Below are positions 48,946-60,119 of a stretch of 64,000 nucleotides of DNA, one piece after another. Each line of letters starts with the position of its first letter. The first letter of the stretch is position 1. Below the pieces are notes generated by a model. It made no database searches. It was not told the DNA's origin and saw nothing but the letters and a program-made list of their open reading frames with translations. The position numbers and the translations under genes were made by a program. This DNA is from Cavia porcellus (lineage: Eukaryota; Chordata; Mammalia; Rodentia; Caviidae): positions 102,219,123 to 102,283,122 of the forward strand of contig NW_026947486.1 in the NCBI RefSeq assembly GCF_034190915.1, written 5' to 3'.

Positions 48946-49010
48946 TTGAGTTTTATATTTGAAGACAGTGAATTTTGTCTTGCTAATCTAGCTGTCCAAA
49001 TTAAAGGCAG
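48946..49010 (+). CDS. ADGRG4: ADGRG4 coding exon 6: juxta-stalk segment (residues 2183-2204)
   Basis: This 65-nt exon lies between TTTTTACAG and GGCAG|GTATGT. It reads LSFIFEDSEFCLANLAVQIKG and ends in phase 2. The NSEF/DSEF-xLA pattern and the QIK ending match the human protein. A Cys replaces the usual Ser in SEFCLA, so this species may carry an unpaired Cys here. An antisense MLT1-type LTR fragment ends only about 160 nt upstream of the acceptor. An open frame from 48844 reads through this exon, but its flanks are intronic. Confidence 0.87.
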
Positions 49011-49325
49011 GTATGTGGATGATATCTTTTGCAGCTTGAAGGGTAATTTGAAGGTCTTCCAGGTCCCTTCCTATCCAGAGGAGATTTCTTTTCTTTATGC
49101 TTGGGATTTAGGGACCACCACACTTGTAACTGCAGCTCCCCTTCTGAGTATGAGTTCACATTGCAATGAGGAAGAGATTTGTCTTACTCCTCCAGGGCAC
49201 AAAGCTGGGGGCGGGGGGATGAAAAACTAAGTCCAGGAAGCAGTGCAATTAGATTGAGTTATCTCTGTTGCTCTCTTAATATCTAAAGTTTTATGATTCT
49301 GAGACTTTAAAAGAAAATAATGCCC

Positions 49326-49530
49326 TAGCTGGGTGTGGTGAGCTGGGTGTGGTGGCATGTGCCTATTATGCCACCACCCTGGGAGGCTGAGCCAGGAGAA
49401 TCAATCAAGAGTTCTAGCCCAGCCTGGGCAACCTTGCAACTTAGCGAGATCCTGTCTCAGTATTTTAAAAAGGAATAAAGGGATGGGAATGTGACTCAGG
49501 CTCTGGGTTTAATCCCCAGTAGTGCAGAGG
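49326..49530 (+). mobile_element. B1-ID dimeric SINE, sense
   Basis: GCTGGGTGTGGTGGCATGTG, CTGGGAGGCTGAGCCAGGAG and AGCGAGATCCTGTCTCAG form the B1 part. GGGATGGGAATGTGACTCAG through TTTAATCCCCAGTAGTG is the ID part. The first ~14 bases are duplicated (GCTGGGTGTGGTGAGCTGGG...). Confidence 0.85.
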
Positions 49531-49703
49531 GCTTGGAGGAGGGTTTATCATGCTTTAAAGGGAAGAAATGCTATAGATGGCCATGCAAGTGGATCTATAG
49601 AACCTTTGATTCCTGAATTATGCACTTTTGGGGATTGGAAATTTCAAAGGGAACTTGAAATGTTTAATGTAAGGAATCTACCCCTTCAAGTACTCTTGTA
49701 AAA

Positions 49704-49792
49704 GGCTAGGGATGTGGCTTGGTGGTAGGCCATTGGCTAGCTTGCATGAGGCCCTGGGTTCAACCTCTAGGTCCATGAAACAACAAATTAAA
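49704..49792 (+). mobile_element. ID SINE, sense
   Basis: GGCTAGGGATGTGGCTTGG, GCTTGCATGAGGCCCTGGGT and TTCAACC follow the ID tRNA-like body, with an A-rich end. Confidence 0.8.
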
Positions 49793-49914
49793 AGATCTCC
49801 TGTGATATTTTATATATTCATCTAGATTTTTTCCTGCATGTACTAAGAGAATGGGCTCCTTTCTACTCTATATATTGTTTAACAACTTTATGCTCTTAAT
49901 AATAATTTATATGG

Positions 49915-50125
49915 TTTTTAGGTCAATACATATAAATCCAGCTTGCTAATTTTAATTGTGTAAGACTCATTTTTAAGGCTATGATATGACACATGCATTC
50001 AATTATCTAGTAATAGACAGTCAAGCAATTTTTACTCTTGCATACATATTTTCATGAAACCTTGCTCTTGTTATGAGACAGATTCTTGGAAATAGAATTG
50101 CTGAGTCAAAGCTTTACCACTGTTT
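49915..50125 (-). mobile_element. Antisense L1 3' fragment
   Basis: AGATTCTTGGAAATAGAATT and GCTGAGTCAAAG are L1 3' UTR phrases in reverse. Confidence 0.55.
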
Positions 50126-50300
50126 TGGTATCCAAATAATGACTGAGCTGATTTCAAGGGTCCAGTTGGAGCAGTATTTGAATTTCAAACTAGAGGAGTT
50201 CTACTAATTTGCCTCAGTTTTTTTTTTTTTTTGATCTTGTGTCTTGTATATTTGGTACTGCATTTCATTTTTCCATGATTTTCTGATGCTTTCGACACAG

Positions 50301-50340
50301 AGGCACTTCTGAGGAAGAAATGGCCTTGTACTGGAGTATT
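50301..50340 (+). CDS. ADGRG4: ADGRG4 coding exon 7: 40-nt micro-exon (residues 2204-2217)
   Basis: A very short exon lies between TTTCGACACAG and ATT|GTAAGT. It completes Arg2204 with the AG of exon 6 and reads GTSEEEMALYWSI, leaving in phase 0. The SEEEM core is shared with human ADGRG4. The donor is close to consensus. Skipping it (40 nt) would shift the frame, so it should be constitutive in a functional receptor. Confidence 0.85.
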
Positions 50341-51029
50341 GTAAGTAATTTGTCAAAATTAATCTACTTGCAACCCATCCTACACCTGATGAGATATAAT
50401 GTAAATAGCTCTTTTATCTGAGTGTATACGATTTTGTCAGACAAGGTTCAAAAGTGACAACCGAGGGTCAAATTACATTACTTCCCTTGGGATTGCCATA
50501 AGAACCCATCTTGAATACCGTGCCATGCTTTTTTGAAATATCCATGTGGCAAGTTTTTGAGGCACATTTTGTGGGCTACAGATGTATACAGAATGTCTTG
50601 GGTATTGTAAATGGTGAGTGGAATTTCTTGCAATAAGCCTGACATTCCAAGAGTGACACAATTGTTTGTAAGACCGGCATTCACATAATAAATCTAAACT
50701 CACTCTCTATTTGTATATGTTTTAAGTAAGAGTGAGACAAAACTATCTCTCATCTTCCTTCCCCCAGATCTTAGTATTTATTCCAATGCCTCGTAACTTG
50801 CACACTAAAATGATTAGCAAGCACACAGCTTTTAAGGTATTTAAATAGGAGATAAATATTTTGACTATACAAAATATAATCAAGCCTGCATGCATTTCCA
50901 ATTATCTGCCATCATTTAAAGTATTTCCTGTAAACAGTTGTCAGAACTTTTAAATTTAACATATTTTAGTTACCACTTCTCTAAAATCATAGATGCAAAA
51001 CCTTCTTTGGTGATAATCTGGTCAAATAG

Positions 51030-51380
51030 CCCTGCTCCCCCATTTCCTGTGAGACCTGGTATAATTCAATCATTTGTAAAATGAGTACTTTTGGGGGATA
51101 AAATGCGATAGTTTAAGTACTTAGCACAGAGTTCAGAACCATTAAATATTTAATTTTTATTACTGCCACCACCATATTACTATCCATAGGCAAAATCCTT
51201 AGATTCCGCTCCCAGTTCTGTAATTCATCAGCTATATCATGTTGGTGAGATTATTTAATACCTTGAGACTCAGCTGGACAATGGGGTGACAATTGATGTA
51301 TGGCCCTTCCTTACAGAGTTAGAGACCCTGCTAAATGCATTGCTGTTTTTGAAGGTGGCTTGCAGATGGCCACGGGTTAC
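51030..51380 (+). repeat. MIR SINE fragments, sense
   Basis: CAATCATTTGTAAAATGAGT with ACTTAGCACAGAGTTCAGAA, then CTTGAGACTCAGCTGGACAA, are MIR-like. Two pieces. Confidence 0.55.
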
Positions 51381-51488
51381 ATAAATGAAAAGTATAATTA
51401 TGGTTGTTGTTGTTTACAAAAAGTGCTGCACTCAATTTTCACATTTGTTTAAAGATTTCACTGACTGTATACTTTTCTTTTGCATCAG

Positions 51489-51541
51489 TTGGAACAGAGA
51501 GAAGGGCAAGCAATGGCTACAATTTCCCATGTACCATACAG
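51489..51541 (+). CDS. ADGRG4: ADGRG4 coding exon 8: juxta-stalk segment (residues 2218-2235)
   Basis: This 53-nt exon follows TTTGCATCAG and ends ACAG|GTAGGA. It reads LEQREGQAMATISHVPY plus two bases of a Ser codon. LEQREGQ and MATIS-VPYS are shared with human. It enters in phase 0 and leaves in phase 2, which fits exons 7 and 9. Confidence 0.87.
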
Positions 51542-52945
51542 GTAGGAGCTGAGTTTATTCACAGCGGGTACATTTAGTTCTGATTTTCTTTCCATTTAAT
51601 TCAGTATGGGAAGCCTGTTGGTCAGAGTTGTTAGAAGGAGATCAAAGCACCTGATGGTTATTTCACAGATGCTGTAATTAGGCTCTTGCCTTCATGAAGT
51701 AAGTTGTTTCAATTGGTCACAACGCAGCCTGGCAGCCTGCCTGTTGCCTCTTTGTAGTGAAAAGTATATGGTATCCAAAGTGGTTATAATTTAGGGATGG
51801 GGAATAAAGCGTTTGTTGTAATCAATAAAGTCCATGAAATACTGAGCAGGGAAATCGTAAGCAACAACAACAACATGGAAACCATCCCCTATCCTGTTCA
51901 GGATTGTTGTCCAGCTTTCTCTTGAAAACTGATTATTGTTGACCTGCTGGATGCACACAGTCAAGGACTTAACAGAATAACAAAAGAAGGCTCATGAATG
52001 TATCACTGAAATGTTCAGGGTTCAGGAATAAAGGTTCTTTTGTAAGCAAAAGGAGAAGTTTAAAAAGAGGGGTTCTCTTTAGATTGGAACTTTAAAAGCT
52101 GAGCAGAGATAGGTCCCAAATGGAATGGGTAGTAATGGGTAAGAATGATCAGCAGAGAGAACAGAGGAACAACTCAAGTGTGTTGTTCAAAGAGCTCCAT
52201 GTACAAATGGAAATGGAAAGAAAAGATACAGGTAATTTTGTGAATCTGGAAGCTTCTCCCTAATGACTATTAGAGGAATTTAGAATGTTAAGGACTTCAC
52301 TATAGAGGCTAAGGTCAAGGATGGCTCTCTTCTTTTATAACATAGCTTTTAGTGATAGAAATATTGGTTGGGTCACTGTGCTTAAGGGAAATACCATCTT
52401 CCCAAAGCTCAGTTTTCTCTTTTGTAGCATGAGAGTAAGAACACTAATGAATCAAAATATGTGGAGCAAGAGCCCCACGAATGTTAGCCATCATCATCAT
52501 CAGTATTCTATTATAGAAATAAGCCTTCTGCAGAACACATCTTTGTAGACTAACTGAACATGTGCCTATTTCCGTTATTGCAGTGAAGATGAAGAAATTG
52601 GAGACTAGAGGATAAAAAAATTTTCTCTGAAATTGTAAATCCTGAGTACTCCAGCTTCTCTATTAATTATACAGACTCTCAGAGAAGCTTCATGGCTAGT
52701 CAGTTCAACATAACACAAATGCTGCTAGCAGACTATTCTTTTGAAAATAGGTTTCAAGTTGTCCAATTGGACACAAGAAAATTCATCAGAAGATCTAAAT
52801 ACGCTTTTGTCATTGCTTCTTAATAGCATAACATTTTTGACATTTATGGACTACCAGTTAAGGCAGCTTTACAAGATTTAAGAACTGTAGGCTGAGTTGC
52901 ATTCTGTTGATATAATTGCAGCATTTTTTGCCCTATTTCTTTTAG

Positions 52946-53109
52946 CTGTGCTTGTCAGGCCATAATAAAGGCCACCTCCTCTTTGGAACCCATGGAATTG
53001 ATCAACAAGATCAGAAATAAAATATATGGAAACCTCACACATGGAAACTTCATACAAGATGACTTGATATTATTGGTAAAGTCTGACCACATTGTAATGA
53101 AAAAGCTAG
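52946..53109 (+). CDS. ADGRG4: ADGRG4 coding exon 9: end of the possible SEA-like region (residues 2235-2290)
   Basis: This 164-nt exon follows CTATTTCTTTTAG and ends AAGCTAG|GTAATT (phase 1). It reads SCACQAIIKATSSLEPMEL, then INKIRNKIYGNLTHGNF, and ends VMKKL. Human has two adjacent sequons here (GNFTHGNFT). In this sequence the first is kept as NLT, but the second has become NFI, so one N-glycosylation site is lost. The two close Cys (C-A-C) match the human C-V-C pair. The remaining open frame downstream of 53109 is intronic. Confidence 0.9.
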
Positions 53110-54484
53110 GTAATTATTCTGGTGGGGTATTTCAGTATAAATTCACTTCTATTATTGTAAACTAACAATGCATTCATAATAAGGAATTGTAAGTTCAGAG
53201 GGAAGAGGGATCATCTTTATGATCCTTTCCACATCCACAGTTACAACTCTGTTGAGACCCTTTTTACTTTCAAGGGCTCATAAAAGAACAGGATCTGAGA
53301 GTTTACAAGAGACTTGGCTAGCTGTGGGTATTACCTGTTAGCAGGGGCAAGTTCATCCACAGACTTGGAGGATTGTTTCTCTTGCATAGATACCCAAAAA
53401 GCTGGAAAGCTTCCTTATTACACAAAATAAATCCTAATTTATTAATTGATTCAGCCATCCTGTATGTATTAGCAAGTAATCTAGAACTATTCCAGATTTC
53501 ACTCATGGACATTTTCTCTTCTAATTAGAAGGGTTTTAATGGTAAAAGAGAAAGTAGGCTACCAAGCCATTGTACCTCTTTGTCATTGCTGCAGCTTTGG
53601 TAAGTATCAGAGGGCAGGCTGAGGTTGCACTACGATGAGAGTGCAGTGAAGGGAGACAATTGTGGGAGCTACAGGCAGAGCCCATCATGTAAATGATGCC
53701 AATGAATGTGTTCTGAGTGTGAGAGGAAGGGACCTCTCATTCTTGCCCGCAAGAAGACTGGGCTGGCTACTTCTTGAGCCTCTCTGTCAACACCTCAAGG
53801 TAGAATTTTCAGGATCAGGTTCACATATTCACTGGGTGTCCAGTTAAATTGGGAATTTGTCACATAGATTTAGCCAGTGTGCATCTCCTGCAATGTGACA
53901 ATGCCTCACAACCAACCTTGGTCTAGCAAGCTCCTACGGAGGAGTCAGTCCAGTTCTTAACACCAACATCAGAAATGGATTTTCCCTATGTTGGTCATGG
54001 CAGACGCATGGAATTTACTAATGTCAAAGTCATCCCAGAGTCCATTAAGCAGGAGGTGATCATCCAGAAAGAGAAGTGGGCCTAGAATCTCCTCTATTTG
54101 CACATCAAACTGATAACAATGAGTACTTTGAAAGAAGGACAATTGGCAGGTTCTAATGCTGTACTCTAACACCGTTTTGGGTGGCTGGAATTTCCCCTCA
54201 AACAATACATACCATTAAAACAGAGCCAAAACAACTCTCCTGTCAACTGGTGGTTTTAATGAAAAGCACGAAGATTGTGGTTATACTGTGTGGCTTATTT
54301 AAACAAAAAGACTCCATTTAAGCTATATTCCATGATGCCTGCTTTAAATGGCCTGTTGGAAATAGCTTCCTCTTTTATTTGCTGATGTCTGTGTGCAGAG
54401 TAATAATGATGAATATATAATGTATGTTCATGATACTTTTAAGTGGCTTTTGCCCTTGAAAATGTGCATACATTTTCTCTGTAG

Positions 54485-54617
54485 ATCCAGGAATGTGCAA
54501 ACCCGCTGAAACTCCCTCTAACTACAAAGGGACATATAAGTGGCTATTAACCAACCCTACTGAGACTGCCCAAACTAGATGCATAAAAAATGAGGATGGA
54601 AATGCCACTAGAATCTG
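54485..54617 (+). CDS. ADGRG4: ADGRG4 coding exon 10: first half of hormone-receptor-motif-like Cys module (residues 2290-2334)
   Basis: This 133-nt exon lies between TTTTCTCTGTAG and ATCTG|GTATGT. It encodes DPGMCKPAETPSNYKGTY, then KWLLTNPTETAQTRCIKN and EDGNATRI, and the split Cys2334. Cys2294, Trp2309, Cys2322 and Cys2334, with Trp2345 and Cys2353 in exon 11, have the spacing of a hormone-receptor-motif domain, which adhesion GPCRs often carry just before GAIN. There is one sequon, NAT. The exon enters in phase 1 and leaves in phase 2. The match to human is nearly residue for residue in KGTYKWLLTNPTETAQTRC. Confidence 0.92.
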
Positions 54618-54739
54618 GTATGTAATGGCCAAGGTCTAATTGCTGGTTCACATACACAAAGATCCACTTAGTTGTTGGAAGCATGAGTCAATGTCATTTG
54701 TGTGAGCATGTTCCCTCCCCTCTACCTCTACTGTCAATC

Positions 54740-55125
54740 TGTCTGTCTTTTTCTTTCTTTCTTCTTTTGTTCTTTCTTTCGAACTTAAAACATATACATG
54801 CAAAATAGTAAGAAAAAATTTCAAGAAAGCAGAAGGAAAAAGTCACTCCTAATCTCACCACCTGAACACAGCAGTTTTTAGCTGGCATTTTTTTTTTTCT
54901 ATCTAACCTTTGTCGGTGTGCTTTTAAGTGTTTGGCAGTGGCAATCACAGTTCTCATACCAATAATGTAATTTACCCTTTCACTCAATGGTTTATCAAAC
55001 ATTTTCTATGTTTGACATTCATCTTCTTAATGATCATTTCGAAAATCAGCCTCAGATGCCATCCTGTTGATGGGGCATAATAATTTACTAAATTTTTCTA
55101 TTGTTGACGTTATCATTTTCCTTTA
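54740..55125 (-). mobile_element. Antisense L1 3' fragment
   Basis: AGAAGGAAAAAGTCACTCCT, AATCTCACCACCTGAACACA and GGGGCATAATAATTTACTAA follow an old L1 3' UTR in reverse. A CTTT-rich stretch (54744-54779) lies at its edge. Confidence 0.65.
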
Positions 55126-55329
55126 TAAAATCATCAGCCCTCTCTTCTTACTCTCAGTGTTAATGGTTTATGCCATTAACTTAAGTGGGCAAGAGCAGAG
55201 GGCCCCAGGTTTCAAAGGAGGATTAAAAGCACTCTTTTAGAAAGCCACACCCCCTACTGCAGCCCACCTTTCCCTGCCTGCCTGTAATCAGCCAGCAAGG
55301 CAGGCAGCTTGGGCAGCCGCAGTTGGAGC

Positions 55330-55680
55330 TCTCACATAGAGCCTCTCTTTTCCAATCCCACTGCCTGGTGCAAGCTCCTTACTAGCCCTTGTGTACTATT
55401 AGAACACTCCTTTTGCCTTCTACCCATCCACTACCCCCTCTATTGCACAGTGCTGCCAGCATGATTCTCCAAAGGTCTGGATGACACCTCATCATTCATG
55501 TGCTCGAATGAAGTCCAAACGCTGGAATACAGTCCTCAAGACTGCAGACTCCTATCCCGCTGTATTGCTTTCTTCTCCCTTTACCATGTACTCCAGCTCC
55601 CAAAGACCATTTGTTATTTCAGACTCTGTGGGGACTTCCTTGTGTCTTTCTGCTTGTGCAGTTTGCTTTTCTTGGAGGGA
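55330..55680 (+). mobile_element. Possible sense L2 fragment
   Basis: CTGCCAGCATGATTCTCCAA, ACACCTCATCATTCATGTGC and ATGAAGTCCAAACGCTGG are L2-like, but weak. Confidence 0.4.
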
Positions 55681-56447
55681 GGGGCAGGGAGTGGGGTGGG
55701 GGGCAGGTGTCTCGGTCTCCGTCCTTTGGGTACTAGGCTTAGTTAAAATGTTTCTGAAAATAAGGGCTTCTTGATGGCTTGATAGGCTCAGTTTTGTTTC
55801 TACAGCTTTTCTTCTAACATTTTGTCTAATTTTAGAGAAGTTACTTTTAGACTGTGAAACTGCTGGATTCCAACCTCCTCCACGAGGGCTGGGACCCTGC
55901 CCTGTTTTCCTGCGCTGCCTATCACCATTCCTGGAGCAAGGTGCTTGCTGCCTGACTTGCACTGGGTTGAGTCGGATGAGGGACAGAAGAGGGTGGGTGA
56001 TGGGGGCCAATGAGCTGCAGAGGTTTCTATGCTAATCACCTTGACAAATGGATATGCTGAGCTAGAGACAGCATTTCAACAGGAGTTTCCTCCTAGAAAT
56101 AGGAGAAACTGAGGACACAGAGCCACGTCGAGGGAGCAAAGGTCGTTGCCTTGATGCTTGGTCGCCTAGCTGTTGTCATCCCCCTCCTCAGCGTTCTTGC
56201 CTGTCTACCTGCCCCACATTCTAACCCTAGGTTCACCTGCCCTCCCAGAGCAAAGTATTTCTCACTTTGTGCAGAAGGACTGGGCTCCCATCTGTGTTCT
56301 CTGGGAAGGATGCTGGGGCAGAGAAAGAAGGAGGCCTGCAAAAAATGGACCTACCCCTCCACTACTCGCTTCACTACACTCTCCGTCTCCTCCTTGAGTG
56401 AGGAAGTTGAATGATGCCTTTAATTCATCCCTTCCCTTTTTTTTCAG

Positions 56448-56566
56448 TTCAATCAGCATCGAAACAGGCAAATCTCAGTGGGAAAAGCCAAGGTTCAAGC
56501 AATGCAAGTTGCTTCAGAAACTTCCTGATAAGATTGTGGATTTTGCTAATATTACCATAAATGACG
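56448..56566 (+). CDS. ADGRG4: ADGRG4 coding exon 11: second half of the Cys module and start of the GAIN region (residues 2334-2373)
   Basis: This 119-nt exon follows TTTTTTTTCAG and ends GACG|GTAAGA (phase 1). It completes Cys2334 and reads SISIETGKSQWEKPRF, then KQCKLLQKLPDKIVDFANI and TIND. Trp2345 and Cys2353 finish the hormone-receptor-motif-like module. KLPDKIVDFANIT begins the helical GAIN subdomain and has one sequon (NIT). The next human segment (ENAEDVAEHI...) has no match in 56567-64000, so exon 12 lies outside this window. The open frame running to 56673 is intronic. Confidence 0.92.
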
Positions 56567-56779
56567 GTAAGACTGTTTGGTACACATCAGAGAAACTTCA
56601 GTTAGATTTTCCTGTTGACCTGAGAACACAGAGATTACAGGCAAATGATAATCTGGCTTTAGAAAGTAAGTAGTTAATGTTGGTAGAGTTGATGCGAGGC
56701 ATGGAAAATTAGAACTAGCAGGAATTTTGCTTTTTTTTATAAGGCTTTACTAATTTTTATTTTCCATTTTAATTTTTAA

Positions 56780-57500
56780 AAGGTGTAATAGGCAGTACTT
56801 TATGTAGCTCAATATGTAAAGGACAAAGAGGATGTACAGTGAATCATCTTCCTCCCACAGGTGACCCCACCATCCAGGTACTATCCACAGAGACAGAGTA
56901 CCCTCTTCTGAGGTTATACACATGTACACGCCCCATCCCTTTTGTATACAAATAGGAGCATGCTGTACACATTGTCCTCCACTTCACATTTTTCTATTGA
57001 TAACATACTGAAGAGATTATTCTTATCATTATACAAAGGGCTTATTCAACCCCTACATAGTAGTACACCTCATGGGTGGGCCACCAACTTATTTATTTAC
57101 TTGTAGGTTATTTCTTAAATCAATTTTAATAGATTCACAAAAGCATAAAACTGATATATATTAATGGAGTACCTACGATGTCATTGCATAATGTTCAGAT
57201 TGGGGCAATTATATCTCTCCTTACACATGTGTAATTTCTCTCTAGTGAAAATATTCAAAATCACTTTACATAGCATTTTGAAAGACACAATAGGTGATCA
57301 TTATGTATGGTCACCCCACTGTGCAATAGCACCCCAAAGCTTCTTATACTAGTCCAGTGGCAGTGTGGTACCCATTTTCCACCATTCCCCCATCTCTTTT
57401 CTCTGAGTAACACTCCAATTTATTTGTTTGTTCTATTTCTATGTATATTTCAGTTTTAATAGCACTTTCATTAAAAATACTGCTTTAAAACTACCTTGTT
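56780..57500 (-). mobile_element. Antisense L1 fragments
   Basis: CCTCCCACAGGTGACCCCAC and AGTAGTACACCTCATGGG, then ATTCAAAATCACTTTACATAG and GTGGTACCCATTTTCCACCA, resemble two adjoining pieces of old L1 3' sequence in reverse. Confidence 0.6.
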
Positions 57501-57522
57501 TATTTACATTTTTAAGCAATTT

Positions 57523-57598
57523 TTTTGGTACCAGGGATCAAACTCATGACCCTGCCCTTTCCAGGCAGGTGCTATGCTGCTGAGCTAAATCCCCAGCC
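57523..57598 (-). mobile_element. ID SINE, antisense
   Basis: The plus strand shows TTTTTTTGGTACCAGGGATC through GCTGAGCTAAATCCCCAGCC, the reverse complement of a full ID body with a short tail. Confidence 0.85.
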
Positions 57599-57732
57599 CC
57601 CTATATTTTTATTATAAGGAAAATAGTGCAACATATTTTTAAATAAAAACATTTTTGTTGGTATGTAAAATGTTTTAGACTAGCATTCACTAAGCAGCTG
57701 ATAATGAAGGTTGCCTTTCATATAAAAATACA

Positions 57733-57954
57733 GGCCAGATACCATGGTACATGCCAGTAATTTCAACATTGGGGAGGCTGAGGCAGGAGAATCACAAGTT
57801 CAAACCAAGTTCCAAACCAGTCTGGGCAACTTAGCAACTTACTGAGACCCTGTCTTAAATTTTAAATAAATGAAAAGGGTTGGGGATGTAGTTCAGTGTG
57901 AAGGTTCTGGGTTCACTCTGTACCAACACTACCACCACCACCACCAAAAAATGC
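57733..57954 (+). mobile_element. B1-ID dimeric SINE, sense
   Basis: The B1 part is GCCAGATACCATGGTACATG through TGAGACCCTGTCTTAAA. The ID part is GGGTTGGGGATGTAGTTCAG to the CACCACCACC tail. Confidence 0.85.
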
Positions 57955-58569
57955 ACTTAGAGACCATGCTAGCTTTCATTTTGTTTTATAACAAGTTGTT
58001 ACCATATTCTACATTATTAGATAAAATAAATTCAAAATAAGGTGCATTTCTTTAAACTACATGGAAAGACCAATTTTTGCTAATCAAATCATCAAAGATT
58101 TAAAAGCCCGATAGATAACACACTGTGCTGATGAAGGTATTTTGAAGCTGGCACTCGCTTAGCTTGCAAGTGGGAACATTAAAAAACACTGCTGTAAGAG
58201 ATGTTACACATATGTCACAATTTTGTGCAAGTAGGGTACATCTGAAGCGCAAATTTCTGAAAGTCGAATTTCTAGGTCAATCATGCTTTTGATGTTTTCC
58301 AAAATGCTCTTTGTGGTAGTTGCACCAATTTATACTTCCACTTGCAAGGTATTAAAACCCTGTTTCAGAATGCCTTCATCAACGTAAGATATTTGTAGGC
58401 TTTGGATCTTTGATTAGCAAAAATTTGTATCTTGATGTAGTTTTAAAACTTTTTAATAGAGATAGTCCCATATCATTTATTTAATATTCAGTGGGTTGAT
58501 TTTAGTGGATTTTCTTAGCATATTGACGAGGTTGTATAATTTTCCAGTCTTCCCGTTTCTCCTTCCCTT

Positions 58570-58870
58570 GTCTCTTGGCAGAGATTAATTTACTTTCTGT
58601 TTCTATGATATTCTGGGCATTTCCTAAGTTTTTTGAGGTTCATCCATGTGGTATAATATATTTCAGTTCTTTCTTTCTTTCTTTCTTTCTTTCTTTTTGT
58701 ACTGGGGATTGAACTCACAACCTAGTGTTTGCCAGGCAGATGCTTATTCCTCTGAGCTAAATCCCCGGCCCTTCATTGCTTTTTATGACTGAGTAGTATT
58801 CTGTTAAATGACTGTAATACATTTGGTTTATTTATTCATCAACAGATGGGCATTCGGTTTTTTCCACCTT
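58570..58870 (-). mobile_element. Antisense L1 fragment split by an ID SINE
   Basis: GAGGTTCATCCATGTGGTAT before and TTTTATGACTGAGTAGTATT with TCATCAACAGATGGGCATTC after the ID element are standard L1 3' UTR text in reverse. Confidence 0.75.
58669..58771 (-). mobile_element. ID SINE with (CTTT)n tail, inserted in antisense L1
   Basis: A CTTT run at 58669-58696 leads into GTACTGGGGATTGAACTC and ends GCTGAGCT-like sequence and ATCCCCGGCCC (A box as CTGAGCTAAATCCCC). L1 text resumes on both sides. Confidence 0.82.
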
Positions 58871-58896
58871 TTTTCTTTTGTTAAATGTTATTTTAA

Positions 58897-59710
58897 AGAT
58901 AATAAAACTAAGCAAAATAAAGCAGAACAAAGTCAATCAAAACAAACCAGTGTAAATGACACAGGACTTCAAAACAGTACAAAATCAGCAACGGTTACCA
59001 TGCCTCTTGTTGTCTTAAAAATAACTGTAGATAACTTCAGACATAGTAAAAATCAAATAAAACAATATAATCAATAAAAACAAAGCAATAAATGTAATAA
59101 AGGACTTCAAAATAAGACACTAGTAAATCCAAAATGGCTATCATGATATATCTTGCTAACTTTGAAATAACTATCCATGCTATTAAGATATAACAAAATC
59201 AAAGTAAAACAGAATCAAACCCAACCCAAAAGAACAATGAAAATGATACAAGATTTCAAAACAAGATAATAAGAAATTAACAATGGCTACCATCTTCAGA
59301 AGGAGATCCCCCATAGAGGCCACACTGCATACTTTGATCCTCTGAATAGATATCAGACCACCAGCCCTAGACCTGCAAAGTCAGTGAAACACCAAACACC
59401 ACAAGCATCAAATTTTATTTCGTCTCAATAGCTATCATCAAATCCTGTGTTTCTCTGTATCAGCCGGTTGCTTCTAAGGCGGAGAGAGGGGTTGTCTCTT
59501 CTTGTTTCCCAGCCTGTGCACCAGAAGGGACTGAGGTCTGGCTGCTCCCAGAGGTGGTAGCCCATGTATGGTGCCAGTTTTCAGGAAGGGCTTTCTTCTT
59601 GTTGACTTCTTGTTCTCTTCCCCCGTGGTCTGCAAAGGGTGCTGACTCATGGGAAGAGGCTGGGATAGTAAATCCAAAATGGCTACCATAATATATCTTG
59701 CTAACTTGCA
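58897..59710. repeat. Unclassified repeat with ~145-bp internal units, copy 2
   Basis: Three units start near 58897, 59038 and 59185. Each has an A-rich half, then GGACTTCAAAA or GATTTCAAAA, and a (A)TGGCTA/GTTACCAT half. AAATCCAAAATGGCTATCAT at 59122 returns almost unchanged at 59670, on the far side of a more GC-rich segment (59290-59660). Confidence 0.7.
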
Positions 59711-59789
59711 AGCGGCAAGTGCACGGTGCTGGTTTGCCAATGGATTTTTACACCTTTTGTGTATTATTAATAGTCTGGCTATCAACTTT

Positions 59790-60005
59790 TATGTGCAAAT
59801 TATTGCATATACAAATGTCCTCTTCTTTTATATGTAACATCAAAGAGTAGTAACTTTATGAATAGTTTTGGAGGAACTGCAAAACAATTTTCCACAGAAG
59901 TGGCACCATTTTTACCCCTGTTTAAGTGTAAGAAGGTTCTGATTTCCTTATGTCTGTGTGAACACTTACTATTGTCCGTCTTTTAAAAATTACGATTGAT
60001 GGTAA
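59790..60005 (-). mobile_element. Antisense L1 fragment
   Basis: GGAGGAACTGCAAAACAATT and TTTCCACAGAAGTGGCACCA belong to L1 3' UTR sequence in reverse. Confidence 0.65.
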
Positions 60006-60119
60006 TCCATCCCCCAGTCAACATACACACCTTCACTCCAGTATCTCCACTTTTAGTCATTTGTGCTTTCTGTCTTTATGTCTTGATCAGTCTAGTTAAA
60101 GACTTTGACTTTTGTTAAT

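Larger units (their letters stand above)
47124..54484 (+). other. ADGRG4 introns 5 to 9 (between the small exons)
   Basis: Intron 5 (47124-48945) has an ID SINE, two opposed L1 3' fragments and an antisense MLT1-type LTR. Intron 6 (49011-50300) has a B1-ID dimer, an ID element and an antisense L1 piece. Intron 7 (50341-51488) has MIR-like fragments near 51030-51380. In intron 8 (51542-52945) and intron 9 (53110-54484) I see nothing identifiable apart from a possible MIR trace near 52410. The coding exons inside this span are listed separately. Confidence 0.8.
54618..56447 (+). other. ADGRG4 intron 10
   Basis: Bounded by GTATGT and TTTTCAG. It has an antisense L1 3' fragment (54740-55125) and L2-like sense sequence (about 55330-55680). 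From 55700 to 56440 the sequence is more GC-rich with several overlapping short open frames on both strands, none resembling a known protein. Confidence 0.8.

Noticed and set aside
55552..56010. A 152-codon minus-strand frame and several others at 55.5-56.4 kb
   Set aside because: This is a GC-richer part of intron 10 with overlapping frames on both strands and no protein similarity that I recognise.
56567..56673. Extension of the exon 11 frame past the donor
   Set aside because: GACG|GTAAGA is a good donor at the expected phase, and the extension has no similarity to the GAIN domain.
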